From contig NZ_JQLN01000004.1 of assembly GCF_000744225.1 (NCBI RefSeq), positions 248,001 through 312,000 of the forward strand: a DNA stretch of 64,000 nucleotides. Direction: 5' to 3'. The notes below the pieces were generated by a model. It had not been told where the DNA came from and made no database searches. It saw nothing but the letters and a program-made list of their open reading frames with translations. The stretch comes from Kitasatospora mediocidica KCTC 9733. GTDB taxonomy: Bacteria > Actinomycetota > Actinomycetes > Streptomycetales > Streptomycetaceae. Shown in pieces: positions 7,857 to 16,119 of this stretch (the first letter of the stretch is position 1; the number at the start of each line of letters is the position of its first letter). The translations under genes were made by a program, and so were the position numbers.

Positions 7857-8996
7857 GTGACCGACGACCGAACCGACCAGCAGCCGGCCACCCGGGACGT
7901 CTGGGCACCGCCCTCGCCGCCCTCGCCGAGTTCGCCCGACAAGCCCGGTTCGCTGACCTCGCTCTGGGCACCTCCCGGCGGAGGTCCCTGGGACTACGGG
8001 CCCTACCTGCAACCGGCCCAGCCCGCCACCAACGGGCTGGCGGTCGCCGCGCTGGTCAGCAGCCTGACCTGCTTCCTGTGGCCACTCGGCATCGGGCTCG
8101 GCATCGGAGCGCTGGTCCAGCTCCGCAAGCGGCGCCAGCGCGGCCGCGCGCTGGCCGTGAGCGGCGTGGTCCTCGGGGTGCTGGGCCTGACCCTGAGCAC
8201 CGTCTTCGGCGCCGGCTTCGTGCACGCCATCCTCCACGCACCCGGCCTCAAGAACAGCACGGCCGCCGTCTGGAGCCTCAAGGTCGGCGACTGCTTCGAC
8301 GAGACCTCGGCCCACCCGGTGCGCACCGTCGCGGTGTCCTGCCAGAAGGAGCACAAGGGCGAGGTCGCGTCCCGGCCCAACCTGGGCCCGGGCCCCTTTC
8401 CGGGCGCCGAGAGCGCCAAACTGCAGGTCAGGACGGCCTGCAGGTCCAGCGAGGCGGCCTACGTCACCGACCCGTGGGCGCGCCCGACCTTCGTCCGGGC
8501 CGAATCCATCTACCCCAGCGACGAGTCCAGCTGGCTGGCCGGTAACCACACCGGGGTCTGCTTCCTGACGGACACGGTCGTCGGCAGCTCCACCGGCCCA
8601 CTGCGCCGGGACGCGAGCAACCTGACCCCGGTTCAGCAGGTCTTCCTGCTGAACCTCGCTCCCCTGGACGACAACTTCTGGGGCAAGCCCACCGGCAGCC
8701 CGCAGACAGAGGAACGGGCGTACCGCGACTGGATCCAGGGAACCGCGACCGGCATCAGCCTGGCCAAGGCCGGCCTGGAGGTGAAGACCTGGCCGGACAC
8801 CGCCCAGGCCCAGGTAGCCGCACTCCTGACCGAACTCCGAGCCGACCAGCCCACCTGGGAAGCCGCCGCGAAGGCCACCGACACCCCCGTGACCCAACTG
8901 CTGGCCACCCTCTCCAGCCACTCCCCCGACGCCGCCGAGGCAGTAGCCCGGATCGCCCTCTCCCTCCCCGACCACGACGCGCGCCTGACGTCGTAA
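7857..8996 (+). CDS. DUF4190 / septum-formation-like membrane protein
   Basis: A 379-residue protein starting at GTG behind GGGGGAA; an earlier in-frame GTG at 7806 is possible. A Pro/Ser-rich cytoplasmic N terminus leads to two transmembrane helices at about residues 58-80 and 97-118, separated by a basic RKRRQRGR loop, the DUF4190 arrangement. The outer domain has VGDCFDE and paired cysteines (VSCQKEHKGEV, TACRSS, GVCFL), as in actinobacterial septum-formation-like domains. No enzyme motif is seen. It follows a strong terminator, so it has its own promoter. Confidence 0.75.
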   Translation: MTDDRTDQQPATRDVWAPPSPPSPSSPDKPGSLTSLWAPPGGGPWDYGPYLQPAQPATNGLAVAALVSSLTCFLWPLGIGLGIGALVQLRKRRQRGRALAVSGVVLGVLGLTLSTVFGAGFVHAILHAPGLKNSTAAVWSLKVGDCFDETSAHPVRTVAVSCQKEHKGEVASRPNLGPGPFPGAESAKLQVRTACRSSEAAYVTDPWARPTFVRAESIYPSDESSWLAGNHTGVCFLTDTVVGSSTGPLRRDASNLTPVQQVFLLNLAPLDDNFWGKPTGSPQTEERAYRDWIQGTATGISLAKAGLEVKTWPDTAQAQVAALLTELRADQPTWEAAAKATDTPVTQLLATLSSHSPDAAEAVARIALSLPDHDARLTS

Positions 8997-9076
8997 CCAC
9001 CTACCGCCAGCGGCATCGGGCATCCGCCCCCCGCCACCTGCGGTGAGCGATCAGCCGCCGGTCTACGATTCGCCGT

Positions 9077-9640
9077 ATGGTGACCGTACTCGTCAACGGA
9101 CTTCCCGGGGCCGGGAAGACCACCCTCGCCCGGGCCCTGGCACAGGAGTTGAGACTTCCGCTGTTCAGCAAGGACGCGGTCAAGGAGACCCTGGCCGACG
9201 CCCTCGGGGTGAAACCCACGGTCGGTACCGCCGCGCGCGAGTGGAGCAACGCCCTGGGGAGCGCCGCAGCGGAGACACTGTGGACGCTGTTGGCGTTCGC
9301 GCCGGACGGCGCTGTGCTGGAGAGCCCGTGGCTGGCCCACACCCGCCGCTTCGCGATCGCTGGACTCGCGCGGGCCGGCGTGACGGAGGCCCAGGAGGTC
9401 TGGTGCGAAGCGCCGTTGGAGGTCGTGCGGCACCGCTTCGCCGACCGGGCCGCGCAGCGGCACCCCGTGCACCTCGACGACCAGCCGGGCTCCGACGAGC
9501 GGTGGGAGCTGTGGAGTCGGATGGCCGAACCGCTCGGCCTCGGGCCCGTGCACCGTGTCGACACGACCCGGCCGGTGGACATCCCCCTGCTCGCGAGCCA
9601 GATCAGCGAAGGCCGCGTGATCATCCCGCAGACCCCATGA
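9077..9640 (+). CDS. Small AAA-type P-loop kinase
   Basis: A 187-residue cytoplasmic protein with a Walker A motif at residues 8-15 (GLPGAGKT) in a kinase-like fold resembling small-molecule kinases such as gluconate or chloramphenicol kinases. VLESPWL and the Arg-rich RHRFADRAAQRHP segment fit the lid of such enzymes. The substrate cannot be inferred. It is monocistronic, closed by a shared bidirectional terminator. Confidence 0.75.
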   Translation: MVTVLVNGLPGAGKTTLARALAQELRLPLFSKDAVKETLADALGVKPTVGTAAREWSNALGSAAAETLWTLLAFAPDGAVLESPWLAHTRRFAIAGLARAGVTEAQEVWCEAPLEVVRHRFADRAAQRHPVHLDDQPGSDERWELWSRMAEPLGLGPVHRVDTTRPVDIPLLASQISEGRVIIPQTP

Positions 9641-9642
9641 CA

Positions 9643-9689
9643 GTCGCCGGTCCGTACACCCACCTTGGCGAGGCATACGGACCGGCGAC
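9643..9689. terminator. Bidirectional terminator between convergent genes
   Basis: Perfect 14-bp inverted repeat GTCGCCGGTCCGTA / TACGGACCGGCGAC with a 19-base loop, between the stops of the kinase gene and the convergent DUF3626 gene. Confidence 0.6.
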
Positions 9690-9695
9690 CGGTCG

Positions 9696-10577
9696 TCACA
9701 CCGGCGAGCCGAAGCGGGCCAGGCAGTGCCACACCTTCTTCAGCGCCTGCTGGTCGTACCGGCCGCCGCGTGCCGCGTCCCCGATGATCCGCGGGTCGAG
9801 GAACCCGTGCTCGGCGATCTCCGCGCCCAGGTCGACGAACTCCTGTCCCCGGTAGTCCCCATGGCGGCGCAGCTCGTCCACGGCGAGGCGCAGTCCTGGA
9901 TGCCAGGCGAGTGGGCAGGGCAGTCGGCGAGCGTCGTCCTCCACGGCCGTCCCCCGGTAGCACGGGTCCAGGACCAGCGCGTCCACGTCGCGTTCCAGCA
10001 GCACCTGCCCGTGCACCTGCGCCTCGACATAGACGTTGAGCGCGTCCTGCTCGTCGGCGGCGGCCAGCTCGACGAGTGTCGTCGCCGTGGCGGCGACGCC
10101 GAACGCCTCCGGCTCGTAGAAGCTGTCCGGATAGCAGAAGGTGGCGCGCCGCAACGCCTGGGCCGTCAGCCGGAAGTACGCCGATCCGAAGCGGGGCGCC
10201 GCGCCGAGCGGACTGCGCCGGAAGTCCAACGCCCCGTACACGGGCCGCTCCTGGGCGGCCGCCTCGTCATACGCGCCACCGAAGATCCGGCTCTCCCAGC
10301 GCCACCGGTCGCCGTCCGGGTGGGCGGTCAGCCCGCCGTTGCTGGTGCCCGTGACGAACTGCGAGTGGTAGACGCCGTCCTCGGCCAGCGCGACCAGGAT
10401 CGGGCGCCCGTGCAGCTCCCGGTCCGGATGGAAGTTCAGCGTCACCCGCAGAGCGGGGTCCAGCGGGGACCCGGCGGAGAGCGCGGCGACATGGCGAAGC
10501 GCCTGCCCCTGCGGCGAACCGGTGGCAGGGGCGGCGGGGGCGGGGGCGGCGTGAACGTCCATCGGGGCAGTATGCAC
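9696..10577 (-). CDS. DUF3626 family protein of unknown function
   Basis: A 293-residue protein beginning at GTG just past the stop of the XRE gene, with which it forms an operon; an alternative ATG lies 15 bases downstream. The segments VTLNFHPDR, DGVYHSQFVTGTSNGGL and ERPVYGALDF are typical of DUF3626 proteins, a family of unknown function with an ADP-ribosyltransferase-like look in its arrangement of Arg, Ser and Glu motifs (the last point is only an impression). There is no signal peptide or membrane segment. Confidence 0.7.
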   Translation of the reverse strand: MHTAPMDVHAAPAPAAPATGSPQGQALRHVAALSAGSPLDPALRVTLNFHPDRELHGRPILVALAEDGVYHSQFVTGTSNGGLTAHPDGDRWRWESRIFGGAYDEAAAQERPVYGALDFRRSPLGAAPRFGSAYFRLTAQALRRATFCYPDSFYEPEAFGVAATATTLVELAAADEQDALNVYVEAQVHGQVLLERDVDALVLDPCYRGTAVEDDARRLPCPLAWHPGLRLAVDELRRHGDYRGQEFVDLGAEIAEHGFLDPRIIGDAARGGRYDQQALKKVWHCLARFGSPV

Positions 10578-10578
10578 G

Positions 10579-10854
10579 TCAGGCCGACAGAGCCTGCCCG
10601 TCGCAGTCGACGTCCTCCGCGCAGGCCACGGCCAGCTCGTCCAGCGACAGGTCGAGCGCGTGGGCCAGGGCCGCCACGGTGAAGAAGGCCGGGGTCGGGG
10701 CCCGCCCGGTCTCGATCTTGCGGAGCGTCTCGGCGGACACTCCGGCCGCCGCCGCGACGTCGACCATGCTGCGCTCCCCCCGGGCCTGGCGGAGCAGGGC
10801 GCCGAAGCGCTCTCCGCGTTGCCGCTCCTGGGGACTCAAAGGAACTCTCACCAT
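10579..10854 (-). CDS. XRE-family helix-turn-helix regulator
   Basis: A 91-residue DNA-binding protein. ATG at 10854 is preferred over an upstream in-frame start because the upstream DNA is an operator-like palindrome. The HTH lies at about residues 20-75 (FGALLRQARG, SMVDVAAAAGVSAETLRKIETGRAPTP, VAALAHALDLSLDELA). It is divergent from the methionine aminopeptidase gene and heads an operon with the DUF3626 gene. It probably represses its own and perhaps the divergent promoter. Confidence 0.85.
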   Translation of the reverse strand: MVRVPLSPQERQRGERFGALLRQARGERSMVDVAAAAGVSAETLRKIETGRAPTPAFFTVAALAHALDLSLDELAVACAEDVDCDGQALSA

Positions 10855-10861
10855 ACCCGTG

Positions 10862-10883
10862 ATACTAATACCGGTATAAGTAT
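10862..10883. promoter_or_regulatory. Palindromic operator between the XRE and map genes
   Basis: A 22-bp near-perfect palindrome made of ATACTAATACC and GGTATAAGTAT (one mismatch between arms), centred on ACCGGT. It is strikingly A/T-rich for this genome and lies 8 bases before the XRE start codon and 34 bases before map, so it likely overlaps the divergent promoters and binds the XRE protein. Confidence 0.55.
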
Positions 10884-10916
10884 TGGGCGCGACCGCACCG
10901 CAGGGAGTCACGGCAC

Positions 10917-11684
10917 ATGGTGGAGATCAAGACCGACACGGCGCTGGAGGCGATGCGAGCGGCCGGCCGCGTCGTGGCCCACGCACTCGCGGCCGGGCGG
11001 GCGGCGGCAGGCGTGGGGGTGAGCCTGCGCGAGCTCGACGAGGCCGCCCGCGCCGTCCTGGCCGAGGCGGGGGCACGCTCGCCGTTCCTGGGATACCAGC
11101 CGTCCTTCGCGCCCGTCCCGTTCCCCGCCGTGATCTGCGCCTCCGTCAACGACGCCGTCGCGCACGGCATCCCCGACGACTACCGCCTGCGCGACGGCGA
11201 CCTGGTGAGCATCGACTGCGGGGCCGAACTCGACGGCTGGACCGGCGACGCCGCGATCAGCTTCACCGTCGGCACCCCGCGCCCCGCGGACCTGGCCCTC
11301 ATCGCCGCCACCCAGCAGGCCCTGGACGCCGGCATCGCCGCCGCCACCGTCGGCCACCGCATCGGGGACATCTCCCATGCCATCAGCACGGTCGCCCGCA
11401 GAGCCGCCTGCGGCATGCCGACCGACTTCGGCGGCCACGGCATCGGCCGCCGGATGCACGAGGACCCCCACCTCCCCAACCACGGACGCCCCGGCCGCGG
11501 CTTCACCCTGCGCCACGGCCTCACCCTCGCCATCGAGCCGATGCTCATGGCCGGCGGACGCAACGAGTACCGCACCGACCGCGACGGCTGGACCCTGCGC
11601 ACGATCGACGGCAGCCGGGCCGCCCACATCGAACACACCGTCGCCGTCACCGAGGAGGGCCCGCGCATCCTCACCCTGCTCTGA
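10917..11684 (+). CDS. map: Methionine aminopeptidase, type I
   Basis: It removes the N-terminal methionine from nascent proteins with a two-metal centre. All five metal ligands are visible: Asp in VSIDCGAE, Asp in WTGDAAI, His in FGGHGIGRRMHEDP, Glu in AIEPM and Glu in HIEHT. The length, 255 residues, is normal. Streptomycetes usually carry more than one map gene; this one is outside the ribosomal-protein cluster and is divergent from an XRE regulator, so it is probably an accessory copy. Confidence 0.93.
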   Translation: MVEIKTDTALEAMRAAGRVVAHALAAGRAAAGVGVSLRELDEAARAVLAEAGARSPFLGYQPSFAPVPFPAVICASVNDAVAHGIPDDYRLRDGDLVSIDCGAELDGWTGDAAISFTVGTPRPADLALIAATQQALDAGIAAATVGHRIGDISHAISTVARRAACGMPTDFGGHGIGRRMHEDPHLPNHGRPGRGFTLRHGLTLAIEPMLMAGGRNEYRTDRDGWTLRTIDGSRAAHIEHTVAVTEEGPRILTLL

Positions 11685-11697
11685 CCTCGACGCCAAG

Positions 11698-11715
11698 TAT
11701 CTTGACATCGAGATA
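11698..11715. promoter_or_regulatory. TamR/MarR-type operator 1
   Basis: TATCTTGACATCGAGATA, an imperfect palindrome 56 bases before the trans-aconitate methyltransferase start. It contains a TTGACA that could be the -35. It resembles sites of the MarR-family regulator TamR, known to control tam in Streptomyces. Confidence 0.55.
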
Positions 11716-11739
11716 CCCAGAGCCCATGCTTGACCTGGA

Positions 11740-11757
11740 TATCTTGACGTCGAGATA
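11740..11757. promoter_or_regulatory. TamR/MarR-type operator 2
   Basis: TATCTTGACGTCGAGATA, differing from operator 1 at one base and centred 42 bp away, about four helical turns, so two dimers could bind the same DNA face. It ends 13 bases before the ATG. Confidence 0.55.
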
Positions 11758-11770
11758 CTTTGGAGCGCCC

Positions 11771-12565
11771 ATGACCACGCCTCACTGGGACCCCGCGCAG
11801 TACCTGCGCTTCGCCGACGAGCGCACCCGCCCGCTGCACGACCTGCTGGCCCGGGTGCCCGTCGACCCGCTCTCCCCGCCCGCGACGATCCTGGACATCG
11901 GCTGCGGCCCCGGAAACTCCACCGCCGTCCTGCGCGAGCGCTGGCCCGAGGCCCGGATCACCGGTGTCGACAACTCCCCCGAGATGCTCAGCATGGCCCG
12001 CGCCGAGGGCGAGCCCACCGCCGACTACCTGCTCGCGGACGCCCTCGGCTACGACCCGGCCCCCGCCGCACCCGACCTGATCGTCAGCAACGCCCTGCTG
12101 CAGTGGATCGACGGCCACCTCGCCCTGCTCCCCCGCTGGACCGCCGCCCTGCGCCCCGGTGGCAGCCTCGCCCTCCAGGTCCCCGGCAACTTCGACGCCC
12201 CCAGCCACACCCTGCTCCGCGACCTCACCCGAAGCACCCGCTGGCAGGACGCCCTCGGCGGACTCTCCGCCGGTGCCGGCGTCCACGAACCCTCCGTCTA
12301 CCTGGACACCCTGGCCGGCGCCGGCTGCTCGGTCGACGTCTGGGAGACCACCTACAGCACCCTGCTCCCCGGCCCCGACCCGGTCCTCGCCTGGACCCGG
12401 GGCACCGCCCTGCGCCCGGTCCTCACCCTGCTGACCGACCCGGCCGACCGCCGGGCCTTCCTCGCCGACTACGGCGCCCTCCTGCGCGACGCCTACCCCG
12501 CCGGCCCGCACGGCACGGTCTTCCCCTTCCGCCGCATCTTCGCCGTGGCCACCACCCGGCGCTGA
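11771..12565 (+). CDS. tam: Trans-aconitate 2-methyltransferase
   Basis: A 264-residue SAM-dependent methyltransferase that methylates trans-aconitate, an inhibitory by-product of citrate/cis-aconitate metabolism. The start segment HWDPAQYLRFADERTRPLHDLLARV is characteristic, followed by the SAM-binding ILDIGCGPGNST, VDNSPEMLSMAR and LIVSNALLQWIDGH. Two TamR-like operators directly upstream support the assignment, because tam is the known TamR target. No tamR gene is visible next door, so the regulator would act in trans. Confidence 0.9.
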   Translation: MTTPHWDPAQYLRFADERTRPLHDLLARVPVDPLSPPATILDIGCGPGNSTAVLRERWPEARITGVDNSPEMLSMARAEGEPTADYLLADALGYDPAPAAPDLIVSNALLQWIDGHLALLPRWTAALRPGGSLALQVPGNFDAPSHTLLRDLTRSTRWQDALGGLSAGAGVHEPSVYLDTLAGAGCSVDVWETTYSTLLPGPDPVLAWTRGTALRPVLTLLTDPADRRAFLADYGALLRDAYPAGPHGTVFPFRRIFAVATTRR

Positions 12566-12584
12566 CCACGCGGCGCGGGCATAG

Positions 12585-12683
12585 GAAGGGCCCGACCCAG
12601 CTCGACGGGTCGCCGCCGCCCTCACCGCCTACGCCGGCCTGGTAGAGGACTTCAACCCGCTCTTCAGCATCGTCACCCCGTAA
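12585..12683 (+). pseudogene. Possible C-terminal gene remnant
   Basis: About 32 codons in one frame read like a helical protein C terminus (LTAYAGLVEDFNPLFSIVTP, then TAA). The frame has a stop at its upstream end and no start or ribosome site. It may be the tail of a lost regulator or helical protein. The evidence is composition only. Confidence 0.22.
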
Positions 12684-12690
12684 GGAAGGA

Positions 12691-12732
12691 CCGGCTCGCC
12701 GCCCCCGCCACATGGCCGGGGCGGCGAGCCGG
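12691..12732. terminator. Bidirectional hairpin terminator
   Basis: Perfect 15-bp stem CCGGCTCGCCGCCCC / GGGGCGGCGAGCCGG with a 12-base loop, between the tam region and the convergent methyltransferase gene. Confidence 0.65.
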
Positions 12733-12752
12733 CGCACGTACGGGTACGTCGC

Positions 12753-13586
12753 TCACGCCTTGCGGGCGACGCCGCCGGCGATGCAACGCTGGGCCGCGTT
12801 CAGCTGCTTCAGCTGCGGGCCGTCCGGCCACCAGTCGGCGCACCGCACCAGGCCGGGGGCCACCAGCTCCAGACCGTTGAACAGCTCCTCCAGTTCGGCC
12901 TTGGTGGAGAAGGTGCCGCTGCCCATCATGCTGTGCAGGAACATGCCCTCCATCGTCCGGGCGGTCGCGCTGTACTCGTCCTCCGGGTCCAGGAAGTGAC
13001 TGATCGCCACGTAGGAGCCGGGCGGCAGAGCGTCGATGTAGGCGCGCATGACGTCCTTGCGCGTGCGCGCGTCCTCGCCGTTGTAGTGGTGCAGTGTGCC
13101 CATCTGCAGCAGAGCGATCGGCTCGTTCCAGTCCAGCGCGGACCGCACGACTTCGTTCAGCAGCAGCTTCTCCGGCTCGAAGATGTCCTCGGAGACGATG
13201 AAGGCGCCCTCGACCTCCTCCAGCAGCGCACGGCTGTGGGCGAGGACCAGTGGGTCGTTGTCCACATAGACGACCCGCGCGTCCGGGTTGATCCGCTGCA
13301 CCACGTTGTGGGTGTTCTCGGCGGTCGGCAGGCCCGACCCGCAGTCCAGGTACTGGGTGACGCCTGTCTGTTGGGCCAGGAACCGGCAGGCGCGAATCAG
13401 GAACCGCCGGTTCTCGACCGCCAGGTCCGCGGCCTCGGGAGCGGCCTTCAGGACGCCCCGGACCACCTCGCGGTCCACCTCGTAGTTGTCGGTGCCGTTG
13501 AGGAAGGCGTCGTACACCCTGGCGATACTGGGTTGTGACGGATCGACGTAGGAGGGAACGGTCTGATCGGACGTTGCACTGGACAT
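12753..13586 (-). CDS. DUF574-type S-adenosyl methyltransferase
   Basis: A 277-residue protein of the actinobacterial S-adenosyl methyltransferase family (DUF574), common in many copies in Streptomyces. Family features include PSIARVYDAFLNGTDNYEVDRE near the N terminus, RFLAQQTGVTQYLDCGSGLPT (SAM loop), VVYVDNDPLVLAHSRALL and LQMGTLHHY. The substrate is unknown; family members often sit near regulators. It is monocistronic and ends at a shared terminator. Confidence 0.88.
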   Translation of the reverse strand: MSSATSDQTVPSYVDPSQPSIARVYDAFLNGTDNYEVDREVVRGVLKAAPEAADLAVENRRFLIRACRFLAQQTGVTQYLDCGSGLPTAENTHNVVQRINPDARVVYVDNDPLVLAHSRALLEEVEGAFIVSEDIFEPEKLLLNEVVRSALDWNEPIALLQMGTLHHYNGEDARTRKDVMRAYIDALPPGSYVAISHFLDPEDEYSATARTMEGMFLHSMMGSGTFSTKAELEELFNGLELVAPGLVRCADWWPDGPQLKQLNAAQRCIAGGVARKA

Positions 13587-13762
13587 GGCGCCTCACCGGC
13601 AGTCTCGACGAAGGGACGGGCACCGCAGCGCGCCGGTGTCGCCGCGCGGCAGACGGGACCAGTCGGTCAATGGACTCTAATCCGGCACCAGCGCCCAACA
13701 GCGCAGTGAACGCCGGTCCGTGGCAGATCCCACCCGTTCGTGCGACCCCCTGTCGGAGGCGG

Positions 13763-14116
13763 TCAGGCGGGCTGCCACAGTTCGATGCGATTGCCCTCGG
13801 GATCGGTGACCCAGCCGAACCGGCCGACACCGTCCATCTCCTGGGTCTCCTCAGCCACGTCCGCTCCGCCCGCTCGCAGCTGCGTGAGCATCGCATCCAG
13901 GTCGCGGACCCGGAAGTTGAGCATGGTCTGCTGCGTCCGGGACCCGAAGTAGTCGGTCCCGGACTCGAAGGTCGCGAAGACGGTCGGCCCGGTGTCCTGA
14001 CGCCAGAGGCCGTGCTCGTCCGCGTCCAGGCCCAGGCTGTCGCGGTACCAGGCGCCCAGCGACACCGGGTCGGTGGCCCGCAGGAAGTATCCGCCGATTC
14101 CAAGCACTCGTTCCAT
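13763..14116 (-). CDS. VOC (glyoxalase/dioxygenase-fold) protein
   Basis: A 117-residue single-domain vicinal-oxygen-chelate protein with paired beta-alpha-beta-beta-beta modules: IGGYFLRATDPVSLGAWYRDSLGL, then MLNFRVRDLDAMLTQLRAGG and the closing DPEGNRIELWQP. Such proteins act as lyases, dioxygenases or antibiotic-binding proteins. With no catalytic context the function is open. It is divergent from the PPTase gene. Confidence 0.82.
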   Translation of the reverse strand: MERVLGIGGYFLRATDPVSLGAWYRDSLGLDADEHGLWRQDTGPTVFATFESGTDYFGSRTQQTMLNFRVRDLDAMLTQLRAGGADVAEETQEMDGVGRFGWVTDPEGNRIELWQPA

Positions 14117-14202
14117 GCGGTCATCCTGCCAGGACGGCGCCCCGGAACGTCCCGCACCACACCATCACCCGCCCGACACCCCCGAACTCGTAGGGTGGGC
14201 CC

Positions 14203-14412
14203 GTGCTCCCAGCCGAGTCAGGACAAGTAGCCGTGCCGCAGGTCGAGGTCCTGGTGGGCCGGGTCACCGGGGGTGAGCGGGAGGCGGCGCGGGCGCTGGC
14301 GCTGCGGTTGGCGGCGCGGGTGGGCGGAGTGACGGTGGCGCGGTTGCGGCTGGAGCGGGCGGCGAGTGGGCGGCCGTACGTGGTGGGGGCGGCGGGGTGC
14401 GGGTGGCGGTGA
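14203..14412 (+). CDS. 4'-phosphopantetheinyl transferase, N-terminal fragment (frameshifted)
   Basis: This frame encodes the start of an Sfp-type PPTase: VEVLVGRVTGGEREAARALALRLAARVGG followed by RAASGRPYVVGAAG, which matches the segment just before the catalytic domain in such enzymes. It then stops at TGA, and the catalytic part continues in another frame from about 14397. The break falls in a G-rich run and fits a one-base deletion, so it may be a sequencing error rather than a dead gene. Confidence 0.5.
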   Translation: MLPAESGQVAVPQVEVLVGRVTGGEREAARALALRLAARVGGVTVARLRLERAASGRPYVVGAAGCGWR

Positions 14413-14873
14413 GTCTGAGTCACGCGCGAGGGGTGGTCGCGGTGGCGGCGAGCCGGGAGTTGGCGGTGGGGGTGGACATCGAGACGCTGCGTCCGCTCGC
14501 GGCCGGGGCGCTGGCCCGGCGGTGGTTCCCGCCCGAGGAGGCGGCGTGGAGCGGGCGTTGGGGGCCGCAGCGGCAGGCGAGCGCTTTCCTCTGGCTGTGG
14601 ACGCAGAAGGAGGCGATGGCCAAGGCGCTCGGCCAGGGCCTGGGCGGCGGGGTCGGCCTGCGGCGCGCGGTCGCCCTGCCGGACGCGTGGCCGTCACCGT
14701 GGCCGTCCCCGTGGCCGGACGAGCGGACACGCCAGTGCCGGCCGCTCACCGCGGCTCCGGGTGTCGCCGAACTCGCCTCAACCGCAGGAGAGTTGGACGA
14801 CCTGATGGTGGCGGTGGCGGCGGCCGGGCCGGGGGCGGCCACGGCGGCCGTCCGGGTCGCTACAGCGGAGTGA
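14397..14873 (+). CDS. 4'-phosphopantetheinyl transferase, catalytic part
   Basis: Sfp-type PPTases move phosphopantetheine from CoA to the Ser of carrier proteins. This frame starts inside the enzyme with VAVSLSHARGVVAVAAS and carries the metal/CoA motifs LAVGVDIE and WLWTQKEAMAKALGQG. It overlaps the upstream fragment by 16 bases in a different frame; together they would make a normal protein of about 223 residues. The likely job is activation of the two ACPs of the cluster and the NRPS T domain. Its codons mostly end in G, unlike neighbours that prefer C. Its 3' end overlaps the convergent MFS gene by 14 bases. Confidence 0.8.
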   Translation: MRVAVSLSHARGVVAVAASRELAVGVDIETLRPLAAGALARRWFPPEEAAWSGRWGPQRQASAFLWLWTQKEAMAKALGQGLGGGVGLRRAVALPDAWPSPWPSPWPDERTRQCRPLTAAPGVAELASTAGELDDLMVAVAAAGPGAATAAVRVATAE

Positions 14874-16119
14874 CGGGGTCCCGGTCCAGGCTGCGCAGCG
14901 CGCGATCGCGCTGCAACCAGAGGGCGGTGGCACCGTACAGCGCCGCGGCGAGCAGGATCGCGGTCCGGGCGCCCTGGGTGTCGGCCAGCAGGCCGAAGAG
15001 CGAGGGGGCCAGCCAGCTGACGCTGGAGCCGAGGAGTTGGACGGCGTTGCCGGTCTGTGCCTGGAGGTCGTCGGGGGTGATCCGGGTGGCACGGACCTGG
15101 AAGACGATGATCGCGGGCATGATGGTGAAGGTGCTGACGGCGCCCAGCACCGTCATCAGCCAGACCCAGGGCGCGAACGCGATGCCGACCGCGCAGAACG
15201 GCAGCAGCCAGGACGTGATCAGCACCCAGGCGCGGCCGCCGAGCAGCTTGGCCAGTCGCGGGCCGAGCAGTGAACCACCCAGCCCGCACAGCGCGTTGAC
15301 CGACACCATGGCCCCGACCTCGGTCGGGTCGGCGCCCCGGCTGCGGGCCAGCACGATCACCATCAGCAGCATCCCGGCGGCGACCGCGTTCACCGCGGCC
15401 CCCCACAGGGCGTACATCCGCAGGTACGGGTTGCCCAGCACGTAGCGCAGGCCGGCGGTGACGACGCGGCGCAGCGGCTCGCGCGGCGCACCCAAGGAGG
15501 GCCGGCGCTCGGGGTCCAGCGAGCTGCGGACCAGCGCCGAGGTGACGGTGATCGCCCCGAAGGAGAGCGCGTCCAGACCGAACGGGAGCGCCTGCGCCAC
15601 GCCGAACAGCGCGCCACCCACCGGTGGTCCGATCATCGCGGCGGCCTGGCCGCGGGCCTGGGTGAGGGCCATCGCGGCGGGCAGTTGGGCGGACGGCACG
15701 ACCCTGCGCACCGCGCCGCGACTGGCGCCCATGAAGAACGCCGAGGAGCAGCCCTGCAGCGCGCCGACCACCATCAGGTGCGGCAGCCAGACGTGCTGGG
15801 CCAGCACGGCCGGCACCACACTGCCGACCGCGAGCAGTTGCAGCAGGGAGGTGACCACCATGATGCGCCGGCGCGGGTAGTGGTCCGCGACCACCCCGGC
15901 GGGCAGCAGCATCACCAGACTGCCGACCAGGGTGGCCCCGCCGACCAGACCGGCCTGGGCCGCCGAGCCGGTGGCGGCCAGGACCAGCAGCGGGTAGCAG
16001 ATTCCCGACATCTGGGTGCCGAGCGCGGACACCGCCTGCCCGCTCCACAGCAGGTTGAAGTCGCGGTTGCGGTGCAGCGGCGGCGGATCGGCCGCCGCCG
16101 ACCGGGGCTCCGCTAACAC
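14860..16119 (-). CDS. MFS exporter
   Basis: A 419-residue membrane transporter with about twelve predicted helices, of the MFS group that includes siderophore and antibiotic exporters (EntS-like). The cytoplasmic loop LPAGVVADHYPRRRIMV is the expected motif between helices 2 and 3. The GTG start overlaps the stop of the upstream P450 gene, and that gene in turn overlaps the esterase gene, so esterase, P450 and exporter form one tightly coupled operon. It probably exports the product or gives self-resistance. Confidence 0.87.
   Translation of the reverse strand: MLAEPRSAAADPPPLHRNRDFNLLWSGQAVSALGTQMSGICYPLLVLAATGSAAQAGLVGGATLVGSLVMLLPAGVVADHYPRRRIMVVTSLLQLLAVGSVVPAVLAQHVWLPHLMVVGALQGCSSAFFMGASRGAVRRVVPSAQLPAAMALTQARGQAAAMIGPPVGGALFGVAQALPFGLDALSFGAITVTSALVRSSLDPERRPSLGAPREPLRRVVTAGLRYVLGNPYLRMYALWGAAVNAVAAGMLLMVIVLARSRGADPTEVGAMVSVNALCGLGGSLLGPRLAKLLGGRAWVLITSWLLPFCAVGIAFAPWVWLMTVLGAVSTFTIMPAIIVFQVRATRITPDDLQAQTGNAVQLLGSSVSWLAPSLFGLLADTQGARTAILLAAALYGATALWLQRDRALRSLDRDPVTPL

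Noticed and set aside
10883..11770. Open frame joining the map region to the tam gene
   Set aside because: It is out of frame with map and reads Arg/Pro-rich sequence. tam similarity starts at ATG 11771 after the operators.
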